DNA from: Achromobacter kerstersii
GTDB taxonomy: Bacteria; Pseudomonadota; Gammaproteobacteria; Burkholderiales; Burkholderiaceae_B
Reading direction: 5' to 3'
DNA length: 64,000 nucleotides
NCBI RefSeq assembly: GCF_902859595.1
Contig: NZ_CADIJQ010000001.1
Location: forward strand, 372,001-436,000
How positions within the stretch are numbered: the stretch's first letter is position 1; each line of letters opens with the position of its first letter. Both the position numbers and the translations under genes were made by a program. Below, piece by piece: positions 54,123 through 63,048 of this stretch. The notes under the pieces are model-generated. The model worked only from the letters and a program-made list of their open reading frames with translations, made no database searches and was not told the DNA's origin.

Positions 54123-54268
54123 AAGCCGCCTCCCGCCATCGTCGCCTGCCGCCGGAAGGCGAGCGGAACCGTGAACGATGCAAGGTACGAGGCCAGTCTA
54201 GAGCGTGCCTATTCGTCGGACAATTCGCATAACATGAAGTCATAGTCAGATTTTTTGGAATGATCTCC

Positions 54269-55201
54269 ATGGTCACTCTCAACTACAAACATCTGCGCTA
54301 TTTCTGGGTTGTCGCCAAGGCCGGGAGCATTGCCCGCGCAGCGCAGCAATTGCAGCGCACCCCTCAATCGATAAGCGGCCAGTTGCAAGAACTGGAATCC
54401 GCACTGGGCTCCGCGTTGTTCCGGCGGGCGGGGCGGGGACTTGAACTCACGGATATCGGTCGGCGAGCGGTGCAGTACGCCGATCGCATCTTTACCCTGG
54501 GCGACGAATTGCTGGACGATCTGCGTGACCGCCCCGCCCGGCAATCCCTTGATTTCAGGTTGGGTGTTGCCGAAGGCGTACCCAAAGCGCTTGTGTACCG
54601 GATGATCGAGCCGGTGTTGCGGCTGGAAGAGAACGTGCGGCTGATCTGTCGTGAAGGCCGGCTTGCCTTTTTGCTGGCAGACCTGGCCGTACACCGCTAC
54701 GACATGGTGATTGCCGATCGCCCGATGCCGAATCACGTGAACGTACGCGGCTATAGCCATTTGCTCGGCGAAAGCAGCCTGACTTTTTTTGGAGCGCCCG
54801 CGTTGCTTGAACAGTTGCCGAGCCGTTTTCCCAAGATGCTGGATCAGGCGCCATTTCTTTTGCCGGGTGAAGACGCGGCAATCCGCGTGCGGTTACTGCA
54901 ATGGTTTGACGAGCACAACATCCGCCCGCGCATCGTGGGCGAATTTGATGACAGCGCGTTGTTGAATTCATTCGGCCAGACAGGGGTGGGCTTATTTGCC
55001 GCGCCCAGCGCCACCGCTGCCTACCTGGTCAAACAGTACCGGGTGCGCACCATAGGCACCGCCAGCGCCGTCAAGGAACAGCTTTACGCCTTGACGACCG
55101 ACAGGCAGCTGCAACATCCGGCAATCATTGCACTGAGCAAGGCGGCCCAAGAAGACATCTTCGGCCCGTCGGCGCTGGGACGCGCACGCAACCGGGGTTA
55201 G
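54269..55201 (+). CDS. LysR-family regulator, NhaR-like
   Basis: A 310-residue regulator. The start LNYKHLRYFWVVAKAGSIAR and helix-turn-helix RTPQSISGQLQELESALGS closely follow NhaR-type proteins. The rest is a LysR effector domain. ATG 54269 has GGA at a suitable distance. ATG 54260 directly abuts it and is less likely. It is divergent from terC, which it may control. Its last 4 bases overlap the convergent GntR gene. Confidence 0.85.
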   Translation: MVTLNYKHLRYFWVVAKAGSIARAAQQLQRTPQSISGQLQELESALGSALFRRAGRGLELTDIGRRAVQYADRIFTLGDELLDDLRDRPARQSLDFRLGVAEGVPKALVYRMIEPVLRLEENVRLICREGRLAFLLADLAVHRYDMVIADRPMPNHVNVRGYSHLLGESSLTFFGAPALLEQLPSRFPKMLDQAPFLLPGEDAAIRVRLLQWFDEHNIRPRIVGEFDDSALLNSFGQTGVGLFAAPSATAAYLVKQYRVRTIGTASAVKEQLYALTTDRQLQHPAIIALSKAAQEDIFGPSALGRARNRG

Positions 55202-55887
55202 GCGGCCAGCACATACTCCGGATAGCGCTTGCAGATCTCGGCAACCTGGCTCAGCGTGCCAGACAAATGTTCGCGCAGCACCTGTTGCGCCCGCGCGGGT
55301 TCCTGCGCCACGATGGCGTCCAGCAAGCGCTGATGGTCGTCCATGATGCGCTCGGCCTTGCCGGCTTCCGGCAGATGCAGCCGGCGCAGACGGTCCAGGT
55401 GGCCGCTGTAGCGCTGCTCCAATTCCCATAGACTCATCACGCCCGCAGCGGTATGCATGTCGCGGTGAAACGCCTGATCCGCATTGATGAACTGCTGATA
55501 TTCGCCACTGGCGTGGCTCGTGCGTTGCAGGTCGATGCTGGCTTGCAGCCGCTTGTGCAGCATCGGATCAGGCCGTTGCGCAAGCATGTGCACGATTTCC
55601 AGTTCCAGCGACTGGCGCAGGAAATGCGCCTGCCGGGCAGCGGGGATGTCGATGCGGCTGACGACGGTGGTGTGTTGCGGATAGATTTCCACCAGCGCTT
55701 CTTCGGCCAGCCGCATCAGGGCGTCGCGGATAGGCGTCTGGCTCAAGCCATAGGTTTCGGCCAGCGTCACGCGCGACAGCGGGGCGCCGGGGGCGAGTTC
55801 CAGCGACACGATCTGTTCGCGCAGATGTTCGAAAACCTGGGGCGCGGCGTGGCGTGAGCGGTCGAGTCGGAGCTTGGGGCTTTGCAT
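55198..55887 (-). CDS. GntR-family regulator with FCD domain
   Basis: A 229-residue regulator. The N-terminal winged helix has APQVFEHLREQIVSLELAPG and ETYGLSQTPIRDALMRLAEE. The FCD effector domain shows NADQAFHRDMHTAAG and DDHQRLLDAI, with the acidic and His residues that often bind metal or carboxylate ligands. ATG 55887 was chosen; a GTG at 55941 would add 18 residues and reach the operator. It is divergent from the dehydratase operon. Confidence 0.85.
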   Translation of the reverse strand: MQSPKLRLDRSRHAAPQVFEHLREQIVSLELAPGAPLSRVTLAETYGLSQTPIRDALMRLAEEALVEIYPQHTTVVSRIDIPAARQAHFLRQSLELEIVHMLAQRPDPMLHKRLQASIDLQRTSHASGEYQQFINADQAFHRDMHTAAGVMSLWELEQRYSGHLDRLRRLHLPEAGKAERIMDDHQRLLDAIVAQEPARAQQVLREHLSGTLSQVAEICKRYPEYVLAA

Positions 55888-55951
55888 CAGGGGGCCTGAC
55901 GGGAGTACGGTAGTAAAGCCCGCAGTGTAGCGGGTTTTCACCTAGCTGACG

Positions 55952-55967
55952 CACTAATGTATTAGTG
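55952..55967. promoter_or_regulatory. Likely GntR operator
   Basis: CACTAAT-GT-ATTAGTG is a perfect 7-bp inverted repeat in the divergent region between the GntR gene and the dehydratase gene, in a locally AT-rich patch. Its size and place suit an FCD-type GntR site covering both promoters. Confidence 0.65.
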
Positions 55968-56011
55968 TTTAAATGCGTTCATCCCCACCACGCCTCACCC
56001 CCATTTCCCCT

Positions 56012-57742
56012 ATGAAACGTTCCTACGAAAGTCTGCGCAGCGCCGCCTGGATGGCCAAGGATGACCTGCGTTCGTTCGGCCACCGTTCCCGCATGATGCA
56101 AATGGGCTATGCGCCTGACGACTGGGTCGGCCGGCCCATCATCGCCATCATCAACACCTGGTCTGACCTCAACCCCTGTCACAGCCATTTCAAGCAGCGC
56201 GTTGAAGACGTGAAGCGTGGCGTGTTTCAGGCGGGCGGTTTTCCGGTGGAGCTGCCGGCCATTTCGGTGTCGGAATCCTTCGTCAAGCCCACGACGATGC
56301 TCTACCGCAACTTCCTGGCCATGGAAACCGAAGAGCTGCTGCGCAGCCACCCGGTGGATGGCGCGGTGCTGATGGGCGGCTGCGACAAGACCACGCCGGG
56401 GTTGCTCATGGGCGCCATCAGCGCCGGGCTGCCGTGCGTGTACGTGCCGGCCGGCCCCATGTTGCGCGGCAACTGGAAGGGCAAGATCCTGGGGTCGGGG
56501 TCGGACGCCTGGAAGCTCTGGGACGAGCGCCGCGCCGGCAAGATCACCCAGGAACAATGGACCGAAGTTGAAGGCGGCATCGCCCGCAGCTACGGCACCT
56601 GCATGACGATGGGCACGGCCAGCACCATGACGGCCATTGCCGAAGCCATCGGCATGACCTTGCCCGGCGCATCCTCGATTCCCGCAGCTGACGTCGGCCA
56701 CATGCGCATGTCCGCCGAGTGCGGCCGCCGCGTGGTCGAGATGGTCTGGGACAACCTGACGCCCAAGCGCATCCTGAGCCTGGCATCGTTCAAGAACGCC
56801 ATCAACGTGGCCATGGCCATGGGCTGTTCCACCAACGCCATCATTCACCTGGTGGCCATGTCGCGCCGCGCAGGCCATGCCGTCAGCCTGGAAGACTTTG
56901 ACGCCGCGAGCCGCAAGGTGCCCGTCATTGCCAACATCCGGCCCAGCGGCGACACCTATCTGATGGAAGACTTCTATTACGCAGGCGGTTTGCCGGCACT
57001 GATGACGCGCCTGGACGGCCACCTGGACCTGTCCGCCATGACCGTCACCGGCAAGACGCTGGGCGAGAACATCGCGGGCGCCGAGGTCTACAACGACGAC
57101 GTCATCCGCAAGGTGGACACCGCCATTTATGACGAAGGCGCGCTGGCCGTGTTGCGCGGCAATATTGCGCCCGACGGCTGCGTGATCAAGCCCAGCGCTT
57201 GCGCGCCGCAATTCCTGCAACACACGGGTCCGGCGCTGGTGTTCGACGACTACCCCAGCATGAAGGCGGCGGTCGACGACGAGAACCTGGACGTCACCCC
57301 CGAACACATCATGATCCTGCGCAACGCCGGCCCGCAAGGCGGCCCAGGCATGCCGGAATGGGGCATGCTGCCCATCCCGACGAAGCTGGTGAAGCAGGGC
57401 GTGCGCGACATGCTGCGCCTGTCTGACGCCCGCATGAGCGGCACGAGCTACGGCGCCTGCATCCTGCATGCCGCGCCCGAGTCGTATGTGGGCGGCCCGC
57501 TGGCCTTCGTGAAAACCGGCGACCTGATCACGGTGGACGTGCCGGCTCGCAGCATTCATCTGAACATCAGCGACGAAGAGCTGGCCGCACGCCGTGCCGC
57601 CTGGACGCCGCCGCCCAAGCGCTACGAGCGTGGCTACGGCTGGATGTATTCCAAGCACATCCTGCAAGCCAACGACGGCTGCGATTTCGATTTCCTGGAA
57701 ACCGAGTTCGGCGCACCCGTGCCGGAACCCGAAATCTTCTAA
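56012..57742 (+). CDS. IlvD/Edd-family dehydratase (probably sugar-acid type)
   Basis: A 576-residue dehydratase. Fe-S ligand motifs are visible as NPCHSHF, MGGCDKTTPG and SYGTCMTMGTASTM. The start RSAAWMAKDDLRSFGHRSRM resembles sugar-acid dehydratases such as arabonate dehydratase more than IlvD proper. The C-terminus has SDARMSGTSYGACILHAAPE. It is followed by an RraA-like gene and a Bug receptor, so aldonic or related acid breakdown is likely. ATG 56012 was chosen because the upstream ATG lies closer to the operator and adds an unconserved leader. Confidence 0.87.
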   Translation: MKRSYESLRSAAWMAKDDLRSFGHRSRMMQMGYAPDDWVGRPIIAIINTWSDLNPCHSHFKQRVEDVKRGVFQAGGFPVELPAISVSESFVKPTTMLYRNFLAMETEELLRSHPVDGAVLMGGCDKTTPGLLMGAISAGLPCVYVPAGPMLRGNWKGKILGSGSDAWKLWDERRAGKITQEQWTEVEGGIARSYGTCMTMGTASTMTAIAEAIGMTLPGASSIPAADVGHMRMSAECGRRVVEMVWDNLTPKRILSLASFKNAINVAMAMGCSTNAIIHLVAMSRRAGHAVSLEDFDAASRKVPVIANIRPSGDTYLMEDFYYAGGLPALMTRLDGHLDLSAMTVTGKTLGENIAGAEVYNDDVIRKVDTAIYDEGALAVLRGNIAPDGCVIKPSACAPQFLQHTGPALVFDDYPSMKAAVDDENLDVTPEHIMILRNAGPQGGPGMPEWGMLPIPTKLVKQGVRDMLRLSDARMSGTSYGACILHAAPESYVGGPLAFVKTGDLITVDVPARSIHLNISDEELAARRAAWTPPPKRYERGYGWMYSKHILQANDGCDFDFLETEFGAPVPEPEIF

Positions 57743-57804
57743 GCGCGCAGGCGGGCAGGGCCCGCCGCGCGTTTCTTTCATTCTGTTTTTTGTCCGGAGT
57801 CATC

Positions 57805-58524
57805 GTGTCCCAAATGAATCCCGAAACCCGTGCCCGCCTGTCCGGCATCAGCACGGCCACCCTGTGCACGGCGCTGTTCAAACGCGGCCTGCGCAATCAG
57901 TTCATCCAGGACGTGCGCCCGCTGAACGCCAACCTGCCCAACATGGTCGGCCCGGCGTTCACCCTGCGCTACATCCCCGCGCGTGAAGACTTGAACACCA
58001 TCAAGGTGTTTGAAGACCGCTCGCACCCGCAACGCGTCGCTGTCGAAACCTGCCCGGAAGGCGCGGTGCTGGTCATGGACAGCCGCAAGGACGCGCGCGC
58101 GGCGTCCGCCGGTTCCATCCTGATCACGCGCTTGATGAAGCGCGGCGTGGCTGGCGTGGTCACGGACGGGGGCTTTCGCGATTCCCCTGAAATTGCCGAA
58201 CTGGGCTTTGCCGCCTATCACCAGCGCCCCTCGGCCCCGACCAACCTGACGCTGCATCAGGCGCTGGACATCAACGCGCCCATCGGCTGCGGTGATGTCG
58301 CCGTGTGGCCGGGCGACATCGTCGTGGGCGACCGCGAAGGCGTGGTCGTCATTCCCGCGCATCTGGCCGACGAGATCTCGATCGAAGCGGTGGAGATGAC
58401 CGCATTCGAAGACTTCGTGACCAGTCAGGTGCAGCAGGGCGCGTCCATCCTGGGCCTGTACCCGCCCACCGATCCGGGCACCAAAGACAAATTCGCCGCC
58501 TGGCGCAAAGAGCAAGGCCGTTGA
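57805..58524 (+). CDS. RraA-like aldolase/decarboxylase family protein
   Basis: A 239-residue protein of the RraA/HMG-aldolase fold. Motifs include ISTATLCTALFKRGLRN, VGPAFTLRY, and the metal/substrate motif VVTDGGFRDSPE. VWPGDIVVGDREGVVVIP is typical. The GTG start has GGAG 6 nt before it. Family members cleave hydroxy-oxo acids or bind RNase E. With a dehydratase beside it, an aldolase or decarboxylase role is more likely here. Confidence 0.85.
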   Translation: MSQMNPETRARLSGISTATLCTALFKRGLRNQFIQDVRPLNANLPNMVGPAFTLRYIPAREDLNTIKVFEDRSHPQRVAVETCPEGAVLVMDSRKDARAASAGSILITRLMKRGVAGVVTDGGFRDSPEIAELGFAAYHQRPSAPTNLTLHQALDINAPIGCGDVAVWPGDIVVGDREGVVVIPAHLADEISIEAVEMTAFEDFVTSQVQQGASILGLYPPTDPGTKDKFAAWRKEQGR

Positions 58525-58603
58525 GCCTTGCTGTAGGCGGCCAGTCGTCCCGCCGCCTGCGACCCCATACCTATAAAGCAATAAATCAAGGCAGGAGACA
58601 ACC

Positions 58604-59593
58604 ATGAATACGCAACGACGCAGCGCGTTGGCCGCGCTGCTGGCCAGTGCCGTCCTAGGCACGCTGGCCATGCCGGCCAGCGCCGCCGATTGGCCCGCGC
58701 AAAAGCCGATTTCCTATGTGGTGCCATTCACCGTCGGCGGGTCTACCGACGTCGTCGGCCGCGTGCTCGCCCAGAAGCTGGGTGACCGCCTGCACCAGAA
58801 CGTCATCGTCGAAAACAAGCCCGGCGCGGCCGGTGGCATCGGCGCCACCTACGTCGCGAAAGCGCCGCCCGATGGCTACACCTTGTTCGGCGGCACGATC
58901 AGCACGCACGCCATCAACGCCAGCCTGTACAAGAACCTGAAGTACGACCCGGTCAAAGACTTCGAACCGGTGTCGCTCATCGCCTACCTGCCGAACGTGC
59001 TGCTGGTTGACCCCAACCTGGGCGTGAACTCGGTGGCCGACCTGATCGCGCTGCTCAAGCGCGACCCCAACAAGCGCACCTTCGCGTCCTCCGGCGCGGG
59101 CACGTCCACGCACCTGGCCGGCGAACTGTTCTCAAGCATGATCGGCGTGCCGCTCACGCACGTGCCTTACAAGGGCACGCCGCCCGCCATGGTTGACGTG
59201 TCATCGGGCGCCGTAACCTTCATGTTCGACCAGATGACCGCCGCCTTGCCGCTGCTGCAAACCGGCAAACTGAAGCTTCTGGCCGTCACCACCAAAGACC
59301 GAATCTCGCTCGCGCCGGAGGTCCCCACCATGCAGGAAGCCGGCGTGCCAGGTTTCCAAATGGCATCCTGGCAAGCGGTTTACGCTCCGAAAGGCACACC
59401 CAAACCCATCCTGGACAAGCTGGCCGCCGAAATCGCGCTGATCTTGAAGGAACCGGATGTGCAGGAAAAACTCGGCAAGACCATGGGCATGGAACTCGTC
59501 GGCAGCACGCCGGACGAATTGCGCGCCCTGATGGCAACCGAGATTCCGCGCTGGGCAGAAGTGGTGAAGAAGTCGGGGGCGACGGTGGAGTAG
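58604..59593 (+). CDS. Bug-family (tripartite tricarboxylate) periplasmic binding protein
   Basis: A 329-residue receptor. The signal peptide is about residues 1-27 (SALAALLASAVLGTLAMPAS, cleavage after ASA). The mature start WPAQKPISYVVPFTVGGSTD and SSGAGTSTHLAGELF, VPYKGTPPAM, and VPTMQEAGVPGFQ are Bug hallmarks. It binds carboxylates for uptake; membrane partners are not encoded here. It is the third gene after the dehydratase and RraA genes. Confidence 0.93.
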   Translation: MNTQRRSALAALLASAVLGTLAMPASAADWPAQKPISYVVPFTVGGSTDVVGRVLAQKLGDRLHQNVIVENKPGAAGGIGATYVAKAPPDGYTLFGGTISTHAINASLYKNLKYDPVKDFEPVSLIAYLPNVLLVDPNLGVNSVADLIALLKRDPNKRTFASSGAGTSTHLAGELFSSMIGVPLTHVPYKGTPPAMVDVSSGAVTFMFDQMTAALPLLQTGKLKLLAVTTKDRISLAPEVPTMQEAGVPGFQMASWQAVYAPKGTPKPILDKLAAEIALILKEPDVQEKLGKTMGMELVGSTPDELRALMATEIPRWAEVVKKSGATVE

Positions 59594-59622
59594 TCTTTCC
59601 GCCGGCGGAGTGTACCGACAGC

Positions 59623-59661
59623 AAAACGCCCACGCGCACCAAGGTGCTGCGTGGGCGTTTT
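59623..59661. terminator. Two-way terminator between convergent Bug genes
   Basis: AAAACGCCCACGC (59623-59635) pairs with GCGTGGGCGTTTT (59649-59661), and the loop pairs further as GCACC/GGTGC. A run of T follows on the plus strand, and the A-run gives T on the minus strand, so it can end both converging transcripts. Confidence 0.92.
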
Positions 59662-59687
59662 TTTAGGGGGTGAGTGCTGGGGATCTT

Positions 59688-59760
59688 GCAGTCAGACTGC
59701 ATTTTTCAATCCGACCTTCGCCGCGGAAAATGCAGTCTGGTTCCAGGAAAATGCAGTCTG
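59688..59760. repeat. Three copies of CAGACTGCATTTT
   Basis: CAGACTGCATTTT is found at 59693-59705 (plus) and as AAAATGCAGTCTG at 59727-59739 and 59748-59760 (minus), the last two 21 bp apart. The first overlaps the palindrome GCAGTC-A-GACTGC (59688-59700). Similar short repeats stand beside REP-associated transposases in other genomes, but no such gene is here. Confidence 0.6.
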
Positions 59761-59784
59761 ACACCGGGCGATCCGGCACACGCA

Positions 59785-60771
59785 TCAGTTGATCTTGATA
59801 TTCCGTTCCTTGACCAGCGTCTTCCATTGCGCGGTTTCTTTGGCCAGGTGATCGCGCAGGGCGTCCGACGAGCTGCCGATCGACTCTGCGCCAATCGAAT
59901 CCAGTGTGGCTTTTACCTTCGGTTCGGCCAGTGCGTTGCGCATGGCTTCGTTCAGCTTGGCCACGACTTCTGGCGGCGTGCCGGCGGGGGCGAAGGCGGC
60001 GAACCAGGGCATCAGCTCGTAGCCGGGCACGCCAGCTTCTTGCAAGGTGGGCACGTCGGGCAGCGCGGCGGAGCGCTTGGCGGTGGTGACGGCCAAGGCG
60101 CGCAGCTTGCCAGCGGCGATGTGCGGTTTGGCGGACGTGATGCTGTCGAACATGTAATCCACCTGGCCGCCCAGCAGGTCGGCGACGGCGGGGCCGCTGC
60201 CCTTGTACGGCACGTGCAGCATCTCAACGCCCGTCATCGACACGAACAGTTCGCCTGCCAGATGGATGGACGTGCCCACGCCGGCCGAGGCGTAGGTGTA
60301 GTGGTTGGGCTGCGCCTTGGCCTTGGTGATGACGTCTTGCACGCTGGTCGCACCCGTGCGCGCCGGGTTGGTGACGAGCACGTTGGGCACCACGGCCAGC
60401 AGCGAGATCGGCGCGAAGTCCTTGATGGGGTCGTAGTTCAGGTCGGTGTACAGGGCCGGGTTGACCGCCATGCCGTTGGCGACGATCAGGATCGTGTAGC
60501 CGTCCGGCTTGGAGCGCGCCACGCTGGCCGCGCCGATGTTGCCGCCTGCGCCCGCGCGGTTTTCCACGATGAAGGACGTGTTCAGCTGCTTGCCCATGGA
60601 TTCGCCCAAGGTGCGGGCGATGCTGTCCATAGCGCCGCCCGGCGGGAAGGGCACGATCCATTTGACGGGGCGGTCGGGGTAGCTGTCGGCCAGCGCGGCG
60701 GACGCGCCGCCCAGCAGGGACAGCGCCAGGACTGCGCGGGCAAAGGGTTTGAATACATGGCGCATGCGCAT
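59785..60771 (-). CDS. Bug-family periplasmic binding protein, catB-linked
   Basis: A 328-residue receptor with signal peptide (MRHVFKPFARAVLALSLLGG, cleavage after ALA). It shows YPDRPVKWIVPFPPGGAMD, SAGVGTSIHLAGELF, HVPYKGSGPAVADLLGG and VPTLQEAGVPGYE. GGAGA precedes ATG 60771. It lies 69 bp downstream of catB in the same direction and may bring in an aromatic-pathway acid. It is clearly related to, but not a close copy of, the Bug protein facing it. Confidence 0.92.
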   Translation of the reverse strand: MRMRHVFKPFARAVLALSLLGGASAALADSYPDRPVKWIVPFPPGGAMDSIARTLGESMGKQLNTSFIVENRAGAGGNIGAASVARSKPDGYTILIVANGMAVNPALYTDLNYDPIKDFAPISLLAVVPNVLVTNPARTGATSVQDVITKAKAQPNHYTYASAGVGTSIHLAGELFVSMTGVEMLHVPYKGSGPAVADLLGGQVDYMFDSITSAKPHIAAGKLRALAVTTAKRSAALPDVPTLQEAGVPGYELMPWFAAFAPAGTPPEVVAKLNEAMRNALAEPKVKATLDSIGAESIGSSSDALRDHLAKETAQWKTLVKERNIKIN

Positions 60772-60840
60772 GGTTGTCTCCGTGATGCTTGAATTATTGT
60801 GGGGTGCGCCCTTCATGGCGGGCGCGGCCGTGTCTTGGGA

Positions 60841-61977
60841 TCAGGTCGCCGTTGCGCGGTCGCGCCGATAGAAATTCAGTTTGTCTTCGTCCAGCGTCAG
60901 GCCCAGCCCCGGGCCGCTGGGCAGTTCCAGTTCAAAGTCGGCGTAGCGCGGCGGGTTGGCGACGATGTCGTCCTTCAGCAGCAGGGGGCCGAACAATTCC
61001 GTGCCCCAGGACAAGCGCGGCAGGCAGGCAAAACCGTGCGCCGACGCGATGGAACCGACCGAGCCTTCCAGCATCGTGCCGCCATACAGCGCCATGCCGG
61101 CCGCATCGCCGACGGCGGCGGTGCGCAGCATTTCATACAGCCCGCCGGACTTGGCGATCTTCAGCGCCAACACATCAGCCGCGCCTTGGCGCGCGATGTC
61201 CAGCGCGTCTTCGGGGCCGTTGACGGCTTCGTCCGCCATGATCGGCACGACGAAGCGGGCAGCCAGCCGCGCCATGCCCGCGAGGTTGGCGCGGGGAATC
61301 GGTTGTTCGATCAGGTCAACGCCAGCGGCTTCCAAGCGTGCAATGGCGCCAGCTGCATCGGCCTCATTCCAGGCCTGGTTGACGTCCACGGTGACGCGAG
61401 CGCGGTCGCCCAGCGCCTGCTTGATGCGCGACACGTGGGCCACGTCTTCCAACACGGCGCGGCGTCCGACTTTCAGCTTGAAGGTGTTGTGGCGGCGGCT
61501 TTGCAGCAGGGATTCGGCTTCTTCGATGTCGCGGGCGGTGTCGCCGCTGGCCAGCGTCCACAGCACCGGCATCCGGGTGCGCACGGCGCCACCCAGCAGC
61601 GTGGACACGGGGACGTTCAAGCGCTTGCCTTGCGCGTCGAGCAACGCGGTTTCCAGCGCGGATTTGGCGAAGCGGTTGCCGCGCGCCACTTTCTCAAGGC
61701 GTTGCATGGCGGCGTGAATATTGGTCGCGTCCAAACCAGCCAGTGCGGGCGCCAGATAAGTATCAATCGCCAGCTTGATGCCCTCGGGGCTTTCTTCTCC
61801 GTACGACAGCCCGCCGATGGTGGTGGCTTCGCCAATGCCTTCGATGCCGTCGCTGCACATCAGCCGCACGATCACCAGCGTCTGGCGCTGCATGACGGCC
61901 ATGGCCAGCTGATGGGCGCGGATGGTGGGCAGGTCCACCAGAATGGCTTCGACGGAAAGAATGCTGGGCTGATTCAT
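60841..61977 (-). CDS. catB: Muconate cycloisomerase
   Basis: A 378-residue enolase-superfamily enzyme. The start VDLPTIRAHQLAM and EGIGEATTIGGLSYGEESPEG follow Pseudomonas CatB closely. The catalytic Lys is in FKLKVG. Metal ligands are in DVNQAW, EQPIP and ADEAV. The second Lys is in ALKIAKSGG, and LEGSVGS carries the late Glu. It converts cis,cis-muconate to muconolactone in the beta-ketoadipate pathway. catA and catC are not in the window. A regulator is divergent from it and a Bug receptor follows. Confidence 0.88.
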   Translation of the reverse strand: MNQPSILSVEAILVDLPTIRAHQLAMAVMQRQTLVIVRLMCSDGIEGIGEATTIGGLSYGEESPEGIKLAIDTYLAPALAGLDATNIHAAMQRLEKVARGNRFAKSALETALLDAQGKRLNVPVSTLLGGAVRTRMPVLWTLASGDTARDIEEAESLLQSRRHNTFKLKVGRRAVLEDVAHVSRIKQALGDRARVTVDVNQAWNEADAAGAIARLEAAGVDLIEQPIPRANLAGMARLAARFVVPIMADEAVNGPEDALDIARQGAADVLALKIAKSGGLYEMLRTAAVGDAAGMALYGGTMLEGSVGSIASAHGFACLPRLSWGTELFGPLLLKDDIVANPPRYADFELELPSGPGLGLTLDEDKLNFYRRDRATAT

Positions 61978-62084
61978 ACTTTTACTGCCAGGGATTGAGC
62001 GATGGTGGCAGTATCGCTTGCAGTTTCCTGAAAGGTCCAAGACTATATAGGTTCCGATTAATACCTTTCAAGTCTGAATTAGCC
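61978..62084. promoter_or_regulatory. catB/catR divergent promoter
   Basis: A 107-bp gap between divergent genes. It contains AGGT-N10-ACCT (in ATAGGTTCCGATTAATACCT), an imperfect LysR-type dyad. This is the expected place for the regulator to act on both promoters. The site assignment is weak. Confidence 0.45.
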
Positions 62085-62990
62085 ATGCAACTCAGGCATT
62101 TGCGTTATTTCCAGGCCGTGGCGGAAGAGGGCAGTTTCACCCGCGCCGCCGCCCGCCTGCACATCGCTCAACCCCCGCTTAGCCGTCAGATTCGCCAGTT
62201 TGAAGAGGAGCTGGGCGTGGTGCTGTTCGAGCGCACGACCCGGGCGTTGCGTTTGACCGAGGCCGGCCGCTTTCTGCTGGAGCAGTCCCGGCTGCTGACC
62301 GCCAGGCTGGATGAGGTGCTGGAAGGCACCCGGCGTTTGGGGCAGACGCAGCGCCGATGGTTTGGCATTGGGTTTGTGCCGTCGACGCTGTATGGCTTTG
62401 TGCCGGAGCTGATCCGCCAACTGCGCAGCGCCGATCCGCAGGTGGAGGTGGGGCTGATGGAGATGACGACGTTGCCGCAGCTTGAAGCGTTGAAGGCCGG
62501 GCGGATTGATCTGGGTATCGGGCGGATTTTGCTGGATGACCCGGCGATTGAGCGGCGCGTGCTGATGACCGAACCGCTGATGGCTGCCGTGCCGTTGCAT
62601 CATCCGCTGGCAGGGATGGGAAGCGTGTCGGTGGAGCGTTTGGCGCGCGAGCCGTTCGTGCTGTATCCGGCGCGGCCGCGGCCGAATTTTGCGGATCATG
62701 TGCTGGGGTTGTTTCGGGCAGCGGGGTATTCGTTGCAGGTGGTGCAGGAGGCGAACGAGTTGCAGACGGCGATTGGGCTGGTGGCGGCAGGCTTAGGGGT
62801 GAGTGTGGTGCCGGCGTCGGTGCAACGGTTGCAGCGGCAGGATGTGGTGCATGTGCGGATCGAAGGGGATGGGTTTGTGTCGCCGGTGATTGTCAGCTAT
62901 CGGAAGGATGATGGGTCGGAGTTTTTGTTGCGGGCGTTGGGGTTGGCGGGGGAGTTGGCTGGGGGTGGCGGGAAGAGTTTGTCTTCGTAG
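62085..62990 (+). CDS. catR: LysR-family regulator, CatR/BenM-like
   Basis: A 301-residue regulator. The start MQLRHLRYFQAVAEEGSFTR and helix-turn-helix LHIAQPPLSRQIRQFEEELG are of the CatR/BenM type. The effector domain has GIGFVPSTLYGFVPELIRQLR and DLGIGRILLDDP. It would respond to muconate and activate catB. Divergent arrangement with catB supports this. The exact subgroup is inferred. Confidence 0.8.
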   Translation: MQLRHLRYFQAVAEEGSFTRAAARLHIAQPPLSRQIRQFEEELGVVLFERTTRALRLTEAGRFLLEQSRLLTARLDEVLEGTRRLGQTQRRWFGIGFVPSTLYGFVPELIRQLRSADPQVEVGLMEMTTLPQLEALKAGRIDLGIGRILLDDPAIERRVLMTEPLMAAVPLHHPLAGMGSVSVERLAREPFVLYPARPRPNFADHVLGLFRAAGYSLQVVQEANELQTAIGLVAAGLGVSVVPASVQRLQRQDVVHVRIEGDGFVSPVIVSYRKDDGSEFLLRALGLAGELAGGGGKSLSS

Positions 62991-63007
62991 GTGGTTGTGT
63001 CTTTGTT

Positions 63008-63048
63008 GGTCGCCCGTTGCCGTTGCTTCGTAGGTCGCCCGTTGCCGT
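63008..63048 (+). repeat. 16-bp direct repeat
   Basis: GGTCGCCCGTTGCCGT occurs at 63008-63023 and 63033-63048, a 25-bp period. The second copy runs into the left arm of the inverted-repeat element. Confidence 0.8.

Noticed and set aside
54123-54259. Manganese (yybP-ykoY) riboswitch before terC
   Set aside because: The leader is only ~110 bp, and I could not find the conserved loops or a following terminator stem.
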